Positions 17,008 to 25,535 of a stretch of 64,000 nucleotides of DNA are shown piece by piece. Under the pieces are notes generated by a model. That model worked only from the letters and a program-made list of their open reading frames with translations, was not told where the DNA came from and made no database searches. The stretch comes from Pseudonocardia sp. (lineage in GTDB: Bacteria; Actinomycetota; Actinomycetes; Mycobacteriales; Pseudonocardiaceae), in the NCBI RefSeq assembly GCF_029263155.1, contig NZ_JAJCYB010000101.1:50375-114374 (forward strand), in the 5' to 3' direction. Position 1 is the stretch's first letter, and every line of letters begins with the position of its first letter. Made by a program: the position numbers and the translations under genes.

Positions 17008-18045
17008 TCAGGCCGGGGTCGGCACCGCGGCGCCGGTCTCGACCCGGGCCCGCCCGTCAGCCCCGGCGACGCAGGCGGCGGCCGGCAGCCCGGACCGGAC
17101 GAAGTCGCCGACGCAGCGGCCCATCTCCGCGTGGGCGGCGGCGGTGGGGTGGAACGACTCCTGCGCGAGGTGGTAGCCGACCGCGTCGAGGCCGCCGTAG
17201 ACGAACGCCTCCGGGTCCACGGTGATCCGGCGCTGCCACTCCTGCGTGTACGGCGTCCGGGTGCACGCCTCGTAGCCCTCGGTGGCCCGGACCATGTCGA
17301 GAAACCGGGTTCCGGTGCGCTCCGCGACCCCGCGCAGCGTGGCGGAGAGGGCCGGGAACAGGACGGTGCGGCCCCACCCGGCGTCGGCCCGGCTGTAGGG
17401 ACACCCGCGGGCCCCCTGCAGCGGCAGCATGAGCTCGGTGACCGGGGAGGCGTACGAGGCAAGCACGAGGGTGTAGGCCGCGTCGGCGTAGCCGGCGAGG
17501 CGCATCGCGGCCCGCACGTCGCGGACGACCCCCTCGACCCGCGGCGCGACCGCGGCCATCCGCTCCGCGACCAGCGGCCCGAGCGTCTCGCGACACGGCG
17601 GCTCGATGACGTCGAGGAACGCGCGGATGCAGGCGATCCCGGTGCCCGTGAGGTCGGCCTCGTCGTTCGCCCCGACCTGCACGACGACGTCGGTGACGCG
17701 GTGGCTGCGGGCGACCTCCACCAGGCGCTGCGCCTGCGAGCCCTCGGTGTGGTGCGTGCCGTCGCCGAAGCCCACGTCGGCGGCCTCGGCCCCCGAGCAG
17801 GCGAGGTTGACCGACTCCGTGGCCAGCGCCGTGCGGTGGACGTAGGCGTGCGCGGACCGGTGGCACCAGTTGCCGTCCTCGCCGCGCGTGCCGGGCTCGT
17901 AGTCGCCCGCCCCGTCGCCCGACGCCGCGCTGTCGCCCAGCACGACCACCGCGGTCGGCAGCGCCGCGGCGGCGGCCGGCGCGACCGTCAGCGCCCCGGC
18001 CACGCAGAGGGCGGCGAGCACGACGAGGGCACGGATCCGGATCAC
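17008..18045 (-). CDS. Secreted SGNH/GDSL hydrolase
   Basis: 345 residues from GTG 18045, chosen because it places a classic signal peptide (VIRIRALVVLAALCVAGA ... APAAAA) at the amino terminus. Block I VVVLGDSAASGDG carries the nucleophile serine, VQVGANDEADL the block III Asn, and SFHPTAAAH the catalytic His. Several paired cysteines suggest disulfides in the exported protein. Esterase or lipase activity is expected; the substrate is unknown. A longer reading from 18087 would bury the signal peptide. Confidence 0.86.
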   Translation of the reverse strand: MIRIRALVVLAALCVAGALTVAPAAAAALPTAVVVLGDSAASGDGAGDYEPGTRGEDGNWCHRSAHAYVHRTALATESVNLACSGAEAADVGFGDGTHHTEGSQAQRLVEVARSHRVTDVVVQVGANDEADLTGTGIACIRAFLDVIEPPCRETLGPLVAERMAAVAPRVEGVVRDVRAAMRLAGYADAAYTLVLASYASPVTELMLPLQGARGCPYSRADAGWGRTVLFPALSATLRGVAERTGTRFLDMVRATEGYEACTRTPYTQEWQRRITVDPEAFVYGGLDAVGYHLAQESFHPTAAAHAEMGRCVGDFVRSGLPAAACVAGADGRARVETGAAVPTPA

Positions 18046-18317
18046 GTGAAGGACGCTAGACACGGAGGCCGAGGCTGACCAGGGCACCGGCCGACGGCTG
18101 TGGACGGACCGGCGGGTTACGCCATGTGGAGCACACCCGGCTCACCCAGCGCGACGGCGGTCACCCCGTCGGCGCGAGGTTGTCCACAGGTCGCGTCCGG
18201 GGATCGACTCCGGGGAACTCCGGGGTGTTCTCCGGACGTTCACCCACTGACGGCGGGACGCGGATCGTGGACCGTCGGAGACGAGCGACGAGACCCGTCG
18301 CACGAGAGGAGCCCCTC

Positions 18318-18506
18318 GTGGCATCGACCCTGACCCGCCCGCGACACGGGAAGGTCATCGCCGGCGTCTGCGCCGGCCTGGCGGAGCGGTTCGGGCTCAG
18401 CCCGTTCATCGTCCGCCTGGCGTTCCTGCTGTCCTGCATCCTGCCCGGCCCGCAGTTCGTGGCCTACCTCGTCCTCTGGGTCATCATGCCCAAGCGCAGC
18501 GTCTGA
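18318..18506 (+). CDS. PspC domain small membrane protein
   Basis: 62 residues from GTG 18318, preceded by AGAGGAG. Nearly the whole protein is a PspC domain: KVIAGVCAGLAERFGL followed by a hydrophobic segment IVRLAFLLSCILPGP and AYLVLWVIMPK. In proteobacteria PspC couples envelope stress to PspA; short actinobacterial versions have no assigned partner. Ends 23 bases before the amidohydrolase gene, so the two may be co-transcribed. Confidence 0.88.
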   Translation: MASTLTRPRHGKVIAGVCAGLAERFGLSPFIVRLAFLLSCILPGPQFVAYLVLWVIMPKRSV

Positions 18507-18529
18507 GCCCGGCGGGGTAGACAGGCGGG

Positions 18530-20020
18530 GTGTCCCGCACCCTCCTGCTCGGCGCCCGGGTCCTCGACCCGGGTGCCCCCTCCGGGCCCGCCGCCGTCGA
18601 GATCGTCGACGGTGTGATCACCCGCGTCGGCCCGGCCGCGCCGGAGCGGGGCCCGCACGTCGTGGCCCTCGACGGGGCGCTCGTCACGCCCGCGTTCGTC
18701 GACGCGCACGTGCACGCCACCGCCACCGGCCTGCTCGCCGACGGCCTGGACCTGACCGCCTGCCCGGGCCCGCGCGCCCTGCTCGACGCGGTCGCGGCCC
18801 GGGTCGCCGCCCGTCCCGGTGCGCTGGTGTGGGGCCACGGCTGGCAGGACCAGGACTGGCCCGACGGGCCGCCGACCCGCGCCGCGCTCGATCGCGCCGC
18901 GGCCGGAGCACCGGTGTACCTCAGCCGCATCGACGTGCACTCCGCGCTCGCGTCCACCGCGCTGCTCGACCGCGCTCCGGCGGTCACCGGCGCGGCCGGC
19001 TGGTCGGACGGCCCGCTGACGGGCGACGCGCACCACCACGCGCGCCGCGCGGCCCTGGACGCCGTCGACGACACGACCCGCGACGCCGCGCAGCGCACGT
19101 TCCTGGCCGCGGCCGCGGCCCACGGCATCGGCGCCGTGCACGAGTGCGCCGGCCCGGACATCTCCTCGGTCGCGGACCTGGCCGCGCTGCGCCGACGGCC
19201 CGGGCCCGACGTGATCGGCTACTGGGGTGAGGCGGTGACGACCGTCGCCGACGCCCGCGCGCTGCTCGGCGCCACCGGCGCGCACGGCCTCGCCGGTGAC
19301 CTGTTCGTCGACGGCTCGATCGGCTCGCGTACCGCCGCGCTCGCCGCGCCCTACACCGACGCGCCCGGCTGCACCGGCAACCGCTATCTCGACGCCGACG
19401 CGGTGGCCGCACACGTCGTCGCCTGCACGCAGGCCGGCACGCAGGCGGGCTTCCACGTGATCGGCGACGCCGCGGCACAGGTGTTCGTGCAGGGTCTGGA
19501 GCGGGCGGCGGCGGCCGCCGGGCCGGAGGCGGTTCGCGCGGCGCGGCACCGCGTGGAGCACCTGGAGCTGGTCGACGCCGACCAGATCGCCGCACTCGCC
19601 CGGCTCGGCGTGACGGCGAGCGTCCAACCGCTGTTCGACGCCCTCTGGGGCGGCCCGGCCGGGATGTACGCCGAGCGGCTGGGCGCCCGCGCCGCCGGGA
19701 TGAACCCGTTCGCCGCGCTGCACGCCGCGGGGGTGCGGCTCGCGCTGGGCTCCGACGCCCCGGTCACCCCGCTGGGCCCGTGGGCGGCCGTCCACGCCGC
19801 GGTCGCGCACCGCACCCCCGGGTCCGGGCTGACGCGCGCGCAGGCGGTCCACGCGCACACCGTGGGCGGGCACCGCGCCGCCGGCGACGCCGACCCGCTC
19901 GCCGGGCGACTCGTCGTCGGGGCCCCTGCGTCCTACGCGGTCTGGGAGGGCGAGCGCTGCCTGCGCACGGTGCAGCGCGGCGCGACGTTGCACGACACCC
20001 TGCAATCCACGGCGGGATGA
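18530..20020 (+). CDS. Amidohydrolase family protein (YtcJ/NfdA-like)
   Basis: 496 residues, GTG start. TIM-barrel metal-dependent hydrolase of the amidohydrolase 3 type: N-terminal small beta domain, FVDAHVHATATG metal motif, GHGWQDQDWP typical of the YtcJ group, later His FHVIGDAA and HRVEHLELV, and the C-terminal Asp LGSDAPVTPLGPW. Cytoplasmic. Substrate is not predictable; related enzymes hydrolyse amides or N-formyl compounds. Confidence 0.85.
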   Translation: MSRTLLLGARVLDPGAPSGPAAVEIVDGVITRVGPAAPERGPHVVALDGALVTPAFVDAHVHATATGLLADGLDLTACPGPRALLDAVAARVAARPGALVWGHGWQDQDWPDGPPTRAALDRAAAGAPVYLSRIDVHSALASTALLDRAPAVTGAAGWSDGPLTGDAHHHARRAALDAVDDTTRDAAQRTFLAAAAAHGIGAVHECAGPDISSVADLAALRRRPGPDVIGYWGEAVTTVADARALLGATGAHGLAGDLFVDGSIGSRTAALAAPYTDAPGCTGNRYLDADAVAAHVVACTQAGTQAGFHVIGDAAAQVFVQGLERAAAAAGPEAVRAARHRVEHLELVDADQIAALARLGVTASVQPLFDALWGGPAGMYAERLGARAAGMNPFAALHAAGVRLALGSDAPVTPLGPWAAVHAAVAHRTPGSGLTRAQAVHAHTVGGHRAAGDADPLAGRLVVGAPASYAVWEGERCLRTVQRGATLHDTLQSTAG

Positions 20021-20159
20021 CCTGTGGCACCATTCGCCCTGTGATCGACCGGACCGGGCCCGCGTACGGGCGCTGTCCGGGGTGCTGTCGCCCCTGCTGA
20101 CACCCCCGGCCCCGTCCGCATGCCCGCTCTCCGAGCGGCCCGCACGTCTGCGAAACCCG

Positions 20160-20954
20160 ATGACCCCCGATCTCTCCGGGCACACCGTGCTCGTGCTGCA
20201 CGCCCACCCCGACGACGAGGCGATCTTCTCCGGCCTCACCCTGCGCCGCCTCGCCGACGCGGGCGCGCGCACCGTTCTGGTGCTCGCCACCGCCGGTGAG
20301 CTGGGCGGCTCCCGCGTCCCCCTGCGGCCGGGGGAGACCGTGCCCGAGCGGCGCATCGCCGAGCTGGAGCGGGCCGCCGCGCTGCTGGGGGTGTCCCGGC
20401 TGGTGTTGCTCGGCGGGCGCGATTCCGGCCTGCCCGGCGGCCCCGGCACCGCCCACCCCCGGGCACTGGCCCGGGCCGATCCGCTGCTGCTGGCCCGGCG
20501 CGTCGCCGAGCTGGCCGACGAGGAGGGCGCCGCGACCATCGTCCACGACGACGAGCAGGGCATCTACGGCCATCCCGACCACGTCGCCGCGCACCGCGTC
20601 GGCGCCCTCGCCGCCGAGCTGACCGGGGCCACCGCGTACCGCACCACCGTCGACCGGGAGCACCTGCACGTCAGCGCCCGTGACCGGCACCTGGTGCACG
20701 GCGCCGCCCGGGCCGCGGCCACCCCGTTCGGGCGGGCCACCGTCGAGATCGCCCTGGCCGTCACGGGGACCGCGGCCCAGCTCGACGTCAAGCGCGCCGC
20801 GATCGTCGCGCACGAGAGCCAGCTCGCCCCCGACGACGTGCCCGTCGACGGCTTCGCGGCGGCGTACGGCTACGAGTGGTACCGCCGCAGCGGCCCGCCG
20901 GGCGTCCTGGACCGCCTGGGCAACGCCCACCTGCTCGCCGCTCCCCGAACCTGA
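20160..20954 (+). CDS. PIG-L family deacetylase
   Basis: 264 residues from ATG 20160. Zinc motif HAHPDDEAIFSG at the N-terminus and second ligand GHPDHVAAHRVG match the GlcNAc-PI / MshB / Mca deacetylase family. These enzymes remove N-acetyl groups or cleave amides, in actinobacteria often in mycothiol metabolism. Whether this is a mycothiol enzyme cannot be told from context. Followed by the 51-bp palindrome copy B. Confidence 0.85.
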   Translation: MTPDLSGHTVLVLHAHPDDEAIFSGLTLRRLADAGARTVLVLATAGELGGSRVPLRPGETVPERRIAELERAAALLGVSRLVLLGGRDSGLPGGPGTAHPRALARADPLLLARRVAELADEEGAATIVHDDEQGIYGHPDHVAAHRVGALAAELTGATAYRTTVDREHLHVSARDRHLVHGAARAAATPFGRATVEIALAVTGTAAQLDVKRAAIVAHESQLAPDDVPVDGFAAAYGYEWYRRSGPPGVLDRLGNAHLLAAPRT

Positions 20955-20994
20955 CGGCCGCGGGGCCTCGCCCGTCCGCAGCTCCCGCCGAAGT

Positions 20995-21047
20995 TGCAGT
21001 GGGGTGGCTTCACTCCCACGGGGCTGCAGTGAAGCCACCCCACTGCA
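20995..21047. terminator. Palindromic element, copy B, 20-bp perfect stem
   Basis: Arms 20995-21014 and 21028-21047 are perfect reverse complements over 20 bp around a 13-base loop. Lies downstream of the PIG-L gene and upstream of lnt, so terminator function is likely. Same 51-base core length as copy A (14262-14312), 8 differences, with stem position 8 and its partner 44 changed together. Confidence 0.75.
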
Positions 21048-21108
21048 GGCGGTGCCGGGGCCGCCCGCGTCCTGCGGCGGCGTCGCGGGCAGCACGTAGG
21101 CTCGGTGG

Positions 21109-22713
21109 GTGGCCGCACCCACCACCGATCCCGCCCCGCCCCCCGGGGTCCCCACCCGCAGCGGGTGGACCGCATCCCTGGCCCGCCTGCTCGGCGCCGC
21201 CGCGGGCGGCTACCTGCTGTACCTGAGCTTCCCGCCCAGCACGCTGTGGTGGCTGGCGATTCCCGCGTTCGCGCTGCTCGCGCTCGTCGTGCACGGCCGG
21301 ACCGCGCGCGGCGGCTTCGGCCTCGGTTTCGTGTTCGCGATGGCGTTCCTGACCCCGCTGCTGGTGTGGGTCAGCTCGCTGGTGCAGTGGCTGCCGTGGA
21401 TCGCGCTGTCGGTGTTCGAGTCGCTGTTCGTCGCCGTCGCCGTCGCCGGGATGGCGCTGGTGTCGCGACTGCCGGCGTGGCCGCTGTGGGCGGCCGCCGT
21501 GTGGGGCATCGGCGAGTCGGTGCGCGGGCGGATCCCGTGGGGCGGCATGCCGTGGGGCCGCGTCGGGTTCGGCCAGCCCGACGGCCCGCTGCTGCCGCTC
21601 GCCGCGATCGGCGGGGTGCCGCTGCTCTCGTTCGTCACCGTGCTCGCCGGGCTCGCGCTGGGTGAGCTGGTGCGCCGGCTCGTGGTCCGGCAGGGGTGGC
21701 GGCGGTGGCGGGTGCCGGCGCTGATCACGGTGGCCGCGCTGCTCGCCGGACCGCTGGCGGCGCTGGTCCCGGCGTTCCCGGGCCCGGCACCGGACCGCGT
21801 CGTCACCATCGCCGCCGTGCAGGGCAACGTCCCGCGGCTGGGCCTGGACTTCAACGCCCAGCGCCGCGCGGTGCTCGACAACCACGTCCGCGCCACCGAG
21901 GCGCTCGGCGCGGACGTCGCCGCGGGCCGGGTCGCCCGGCCGGACCTGGTGATCTGGCCGGAGAACTCCTCCGACATCGACCCGCTGCAGAACCCCGACG
22001 CCGCCGCGCAGATCGACCGCGCCGCACAGGCGGTCGGCGTACCGATCCTGGTCGGCACCGTCCTGCGCAACCCGCCCGAGATGGCCAACGCCGACGGGCC
22101 CACCGCGAGCAACTCCTCACTGGTGTGGGAGCCGGGTGCGGGGCCGGTCGCGCGCAACGACAAGCGCCGCATCCAGCCCTTCGGCGAGTACATGCCGTGG
22201 CGCAGCTTCTTCCGCCTCTTCTCGCCCTACGTCGACCGGGCCAGCAACTTCCTGCCCGGCCCGGGGGAGGGGGCGCTGGACATGAACGGGGTGCGCGTCG
22301 GCATCGCGATCTGCTGGGAGATCGCGTTCGACGACCTGCTCGCCGACAGCGTCGCCGCCGGGGCCGAGGTGCTCGCCGTGCCCAGCAACAACGCCACCTT
22401 CGGGTTCACCGACATGACGTTCCAGCAGCTGGCGATGTCGCGGATCCGGGCGGTCGAGTTCGACCGCTCCGCCGTCGTCGCCACCACCTCGGGCGTGAGC
22501 GCCACCGTGACCCCGGACGGGACGGTCACGCAGAGCACCGAGCAGTTCACCGCCGAGGTGCTGGTCGAGCCGACCACGCTGCGCACCACCAGTACCATTG
22601 CCAGCCAACTGCGATCCGGTCCGGAGTGGACCCTGGTCGTGCTCGGGCTGGTGGCGATCGCCGCGGCGGTCGTGCGGCGACGTCGCGGTGCGGGAAGGAA
22701 CGTCGATGTCTGA
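21109..22713 (+). CDS. lnt: Apolipoprotein N-acyltransferase
   Basis: 534 residues, GTG start. N-terminal ~200 residues hold the membrane helices; the nitrilase domain follows with the Glu-Lys-Cys triad at IWPENSSDID, RNDKRRIQPFGEYMPW and IAICWEIAFDD. Adds the third acyl chain to the lipid-modified cysteine of lipoproteins at the membrane. A final C-terminal helix is present. Its last 8 bases overlap the polyprenol-phosphomannose synthase gene; in M. tuberculosis the two are one fused protein (Ppm1). Confidence 0.92.
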   Translation: MAAPTTDPAPPPGVPTRSGWTASLARLLGAAAGGYLLYLSFPPSTLWWLAIPAFALLALVVHGRTARGGFGLGFVFAMAFLTPLLVWVSSLVQWLPWIALSVFESLFVAVAVAGMALVSRLPAWPLWAAAVWGIGESVRGRIPWGGMPWGRVGFGQPDGPLLPLAAIGGVPLLSFVTVLAGLALGELVRRLVVRQGWRRWRVPALITVAALLAGPLAALVPAFPGPAPDRVVTIAAVQGNVPRLGLDFNAQRRAVLDNHVRATEALGADVAAGRVARPDLVIWPENSSDIDPLQNPDAAAQIDRAAQAVGVPILVGTVLRNPPEMANADGPTASNSSLVWEPGAGPVARNDKRRIQPFGEYMPWRSFFRLFSPYVDRASNFLPGPGEGALDMNGVRVGIAICWEIAFDDLLADSVAAGAEVLAVPSNNATFGFTDMTFQQLAMSRIRAVEFDRSAVVATTSGVSATVTPDGTVTQSTEQFTAEVLVEPTTLRTTSTIASQLRSGPEWTLVVLGLVAIAAAVVRRRRGAGRNVDV

Positions 22714-23461
22714 AGCCCCACCTCCTGGGGCGCTCGGTCCGGTGCTGGTGGTCATCCCGACCTACGACGAGCGGGAGAACCTCGGGCCGGTGGTGTCGCG
22801 GCTGCACGCGGCGGTGCCGCACGCCGACGTTCTCGTCGTCGACGACGCGAGCCCCGACGGCACCGGTGCACTGGCCGACGAGATGGCCGCCGCCGACCCC
22901 CGGGTTCGCGTCCTGCACCGCACGACCAAGGAGGGCCTGGGCGCCGCCTACCTGGCGGGTTTCGCGCTGGCGCTGCGCGGCGAGCACGGGGTCGTCGTCG
23001 AGATGGACGCCGACGGCTCGCACGCCCCCGAGGACCTCCCGGCCCTGCTCGACGCGCTGCGCGACGCCGACCTCGTGCTCGGGTCCCGGTACGTGCGCGG
23101 CGGCGAGGTGGTCAACTGGCCGGCGCACCGCGCCTGGCTCTCGCGCGGTGGCAACCTGTACTCCCGGCTGGCGCTCGGGGTCCCGATCCGCGACCTCACC
23201 GGCGGGTACCGCGCCTTCCGGCGCCAGGTCCTCGAGGAGCTCGACCTCGACGAGGTCGCCTCGCAGGGCTATTGCTTCCAGGTCGACATGGCGTGGCGTG
23301 CGGTGCAGGCCGGGTTCCGGGTCCGCGAGGTGCCGATCACGTTCGTCGAGCGCGAGCGGGGCGCGTCGAAGATGAACCGTGCGATCGTCGGCGAGGCGCT
23401 GTGGAGCGTCACCCGCTGGGGGGTGCAGCGGGTGCTGCGGCGAGACCGGGTCCGTACGTGA
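22706..23461 (+). CDS. ppm1: Polyprenol-phosphate mannosyltransferase (Ppm1/Dpm1-like)
   Basis: 251 residues; ATG 22706 after GGAAGGAA. GT2 glycosyltransferase: VVIPTYDERENLG, VDDASPDGT, EMDADGSHAPEDLP with the DxD-like metal site, and GSRYVRGG, all typical of dolichol/polyprenol phosphomannose synthases. Transfers mannose from GDP-mannose to polyprenyl phosphate for lipoglycans and glycoproteins. No membrane helices of its own; contact with Lnt would hold it at the membrane, as known for Ppm1 domains D1 and D2. Confidence 0.92.
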   Translation: MSEAPPPGALGPVLVVIPTYDERENLGPVVSRLHAAVPHADVLVVDDASPDGTGALADEMAAADPRVRVLHRTTKEGLGAAYLAGFALALRGEHGVVVEMDADGSHAPEDLPALLDALRDADLVLGSRYVRGGEVVNWPAHRAWLSRGGNLYSRLALGVPIRDLTGGYRAFRRQVLEELDLDEVASQGYCFQVDMAWRAVQAGFRVREVPITFVERERGASKMNRAIVGEALWSVTRWGVQRVLRRDRVRT

Positions 23462-23490
23462 AACGGTGAGCCGGGCGGGCGGCACGGCGC

Positions 23491-23514
23491 ACCGGTCGCG
23501 CTCGCGACGCCGGT
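23491..23514. terminator. Possible hairpin between convergent ppm1 and P450 genes
   Basis: ACCGG-TCGCG ... CGCGA ... CCGGT form a short interrupted stem between two convergent stop codons. No T-run, so only a candidate. Confidence 0.35.
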
Positions 23515-23519
23515 AGCCG

Positions 23520-24791
23520 TCAGACCGCGAACCGCATCCGCTTGATCCCGTGGGTGAAGTTCGACAGCAGCAGCTCCGGCTCGCCGACGGCCCGGATGCC
23601 GGGCAACCGGGTGAACAGCTCGCGCAGCATGGTCGTGGCCTCCAGCCGCGCCAGGTTCGCACCGAGGCAGAAATGCGGTCCGGGTCCGCCGAACCCGAGG
23701 TGCGGGTTGGGGGAGCGGGTGATGTCGAAGAGGTCGGGCTCGGTGAAGACGGCGGCGTCGCGGTTGGCCGAGTTGTAGAACAGCAACAGCTTCTCGCCCG
23801 CCCGGATCGGGCGGCCGCCCAGCTCGGCGTCGGCCGTGGCGGTGCGGCGGAACTGGATGACCGGGCTCACGAACCGCACCACCTCCTCGACGGCCCCGCC
23901 GGTCCGGCCGTCCAGGTCCGCCAGCAGCAGCTCGCGCTGTTCGGGGTGCGTCGTGAGCAGTCGCAGCGCGTGCGCGATCGTCGCGCGCGTCGTCTCGCTG
24001 CCGGCCAGCACCAGCAGGACGAACAGCGTGCCGACCTCGCGCGGGGTGAGGCGCTCGCCGTCGGGGTTCGCGTGGACCAGCGTCGAGATCAGGTCGCCGC
24101 GGGGTTCGCGGAGCCGCTCGCGCCCCAGCCGGCCCACGAGCGTCGTGAGCGCCTGGCCCGCCCGCATCAGGCGGGCGCTGACCGGCACGATGTGCCGCGG
24201 CCCCGGCGCGCCGTGGCGCAGCAGGTAGTCGCGGCTGACGCCGATGTACTCCGGGTCGGTGAAGCCGACCAGTGCGTTGCCGTGTCGGGTGACGAGCGCA
24301 TGGTGCTGCTCCGGGATGCCGAGCAGGTCGCACACGACCTCCACGGGCAGCCGCCCGGCGACCTGCGCGATGAAGTCACCGGGCCCGTCCCGCACCACGT
24401 CGTCGACGATCCGGGCGGCGCGGTCCCGGACGCCGGCCTCCAGGTCGGCGAGCAGCCGCGGCGAGAACGCCCTGGCCACGACCTTGCGCATCCGTGCGTG
24501 GCGCGGGCCGTCCATGTTGATCATCGATCCGAGGTAGCGGGCCATCCACGGCGGCAGGTCGTACAACGACGCGGCCGTGGGCTCGTTGCCGAACAGCTCC
24601 GGATGGCGGCTGGCCTCGACGACGTCGGCGTGCCGGACGATCGCCCAGAAGCCGTCGTCGGTCGGCACGAACGGCGTGCGGTTGCGGAACCGCATCCACT
24701 GCGGACGGTCGTGGCGGCGCAGTGCGGCGAAGGCGGCCACCCGCTCCTCGTCCGGCCGGGCCCAGAACCCGAGGTGGCCCGGTGAGATCAC
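23520..24791 (-). CDS. Cytochrome P450
   Basis: About 423 residues from GTG 24791 (GTG 24824 would add 11). Heme motif FGGPGPHFCLGANLAR, I-helix AGSETTRATIAH and K-helix EEVVRFVSP are all intact, so the monooxygenase should be functional. No membrane anchor, as usual for bacterial P450s. The sequence resembles sterol or fatty-acid type actinobacterial P450s, but the substrate is not predictable. No ferredoxin or reductase gene is adjacent. Confidence 0.92.
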   Translation of the reverse strand: MISPGHLGFWARPDEERVAAFAALRRHDRPQWMRFRNRTPFVPTDDGFWAIVRHADVVEASRHPELFGNEPTAASLYDLPPWMARYLGSMINMDGPRHARMRKVVARAFSPRLLADLEAGVRDRAARIVDDVVRDGPGDFIAQVAGRLPVEVVCDLLGIPEQHHALVTRHGNALVGFTDPEYIGVSRDYLLRHGAPGPRHIVPVSARLMRAGQALTTLVGRLGRERLREPRGDLISTLVHANPDGERLTPREVGTLFVLLVLAGSETTRATIAHALRLLTTHPEQRELLLADLDGRTGGAVEEVVRFVSPVIQFRRTATADAELGGRPIRAGEKLLLFYNSANRDAAVFTEPDLFDITRSPNPHLGFGGPGPHFCLGANLARLEATTMLRELFTRLPGIRAVGEPELLLSNFTHGIKRMRFAV

Positions 24792-24826
24792 GCGCCCACA
24801 GTGGCGTGACAGGTCCGGACGCACAA

Positions 24827-24858
24827 GGGCCCGGGACCACCGATGTGGTCCCGGGCCC
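24827..24858 (-). terminator. Strong hairpin terminator after rbpA
   Basis: Perfect 14-bp stem, GGGCCCGGGACCAC paired with 24845-24858, 4-base loop CGAT. Lies 15 bases downstream of the rbpA stop and upstream of the P450 start. Confidence 0.8.
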
Positions 24859-24872
24859 GGTGTCGATCCGCG

Positions 24873-25217
24873 TCAGGCGATCTCGCGGCGACGCTCGGCC
24901 AGCAGCTCCAGGCGCTCGTTGAGCAGCACCTCGAGATCGGCGACGGAGCGGCGCTCGAGCAGCATGTCCCAGTGCGTGCGCGGCGGCTTGGTCTTCTTCT
25001 GCTCCGGCTCCGAGCCGTCCACCAGCTTGGAGATGCTGCCGTGCAGGCGGCACTCCCACGTGTGCGGAGCCTCGGCGTCGTGCGAGAAGGGCACCTCGAA
25101 GTCGTGCCCACGCGGGCACGCGTAGCGCATCGACTGCCGCGGTGCGAGGTCGTGGTTGCGGTCGGTCTCGTAGCTGACAGCCCCGAGCCGGCTGCCACGG
25201 AGCACGCGGTCGGCCAT
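24873..25217 (-). CDS. rbpA: RNA polymerase-binding protein RbpA
   Basis: 114 residues from ATG 25217, preceded by GGAGGAAG. RbpA binds RNA polymerase and group 1/2 sigma factors and stabilises open complexes; it is found only in actinobacteria. Visible: N-terminal tail MADRVLRGSRLGAVSYE, core barrel with YACPRGHDFEVPF and WECRLHG, basic linker QKKTKPPRTHWDMLLERRS, and the C-terminal sigma-interaction helix. Preceded by a SigR/SigH-type promoter at 25274-25303. Confidence 0.96.
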   Translation of the reverse strand: MADRVLRGSRLGAVSYETDRNHDLAPRQSMRYACPRGHDFEVPFSHDAEAPHTWECRLHGSISKLVDGSEPEQKKTKPPRTHWDMLLERRSVADLEVLLNERLELLAERRREIA

Positions 25218-25535
25218 GCGTCTTCCTCCCGTTCTCCGACCGTGGGAGCCTCCCGCGGTCATCACCAGCGGGTGTAACGTCTGCGTCGCAGCCGTTTGTT
25301 CCCGCGCCGGGACGATCCGCGACGGGTGTCGATGTGTTCTGTTCACGAAGAACACAGGAGCCGACACCCAGCTGTTCGCCGTCCCGATCCGCCAGTGTGG
25401 CCCATCCCGGCCGATCGCACACGCTGATGTGACGTGTCAGCCAACTGTGACTTATATCACCGGCTGCTGCGCCGGTGTTTACACGTCGGTCGGCACGTCG
25501 TTACCGGGCCGCCCGAATCGCGCGGCCTGCGGCGA
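25218..25535. other. Intergenic region rbpA - MFS
   Basis: 318 bases without a gene, less GC-rich than its surroundings. Besides the rbpA promoter it holds a 7-bp hairpin at 25334-25355 (GTGTTCT/AGAACAC, 8-base loop) and a hairpin at 25458-25477 (CACCGGC/GCCGGTG, 6-base loop) that lies downstream of the MFS stop and may end its transcript. Confidence 0.55.
25274..25303 (-). promoter_or_regulatory. SigR/SigH-type promoter of rbpA
   Basis: On the minus strand GGGAAC (25298-25303) and GTTAC (25274-25278) are separated by 19 bases, matching the GGGAAY / GTT consensus of thiol-oxidative-stress sigma factors. The transcript would start near 25268, ~50 bases before the rbpA ATG. rbpA of Streptomyces is known to belong to the SigR regulon. 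Confidence 0.65.

Noticed and set aside
16590..17225. Plus-strand frame of 211 codons in the gap after the M24 peptidase
   Set aside because: Runs antisense into the SGNH hydrolase gene and has only low-complexity Arg/Pro/Ser content.
18180..18188. TTGTCCACA, a perfect actinobacterial DnaA box, with a weaker one at about 18100
   Set aside because: Isolated boxes occur by chance; there is no cluster, no dnaA/dnaN and no AT-rich unwinding region, so no origin is called.
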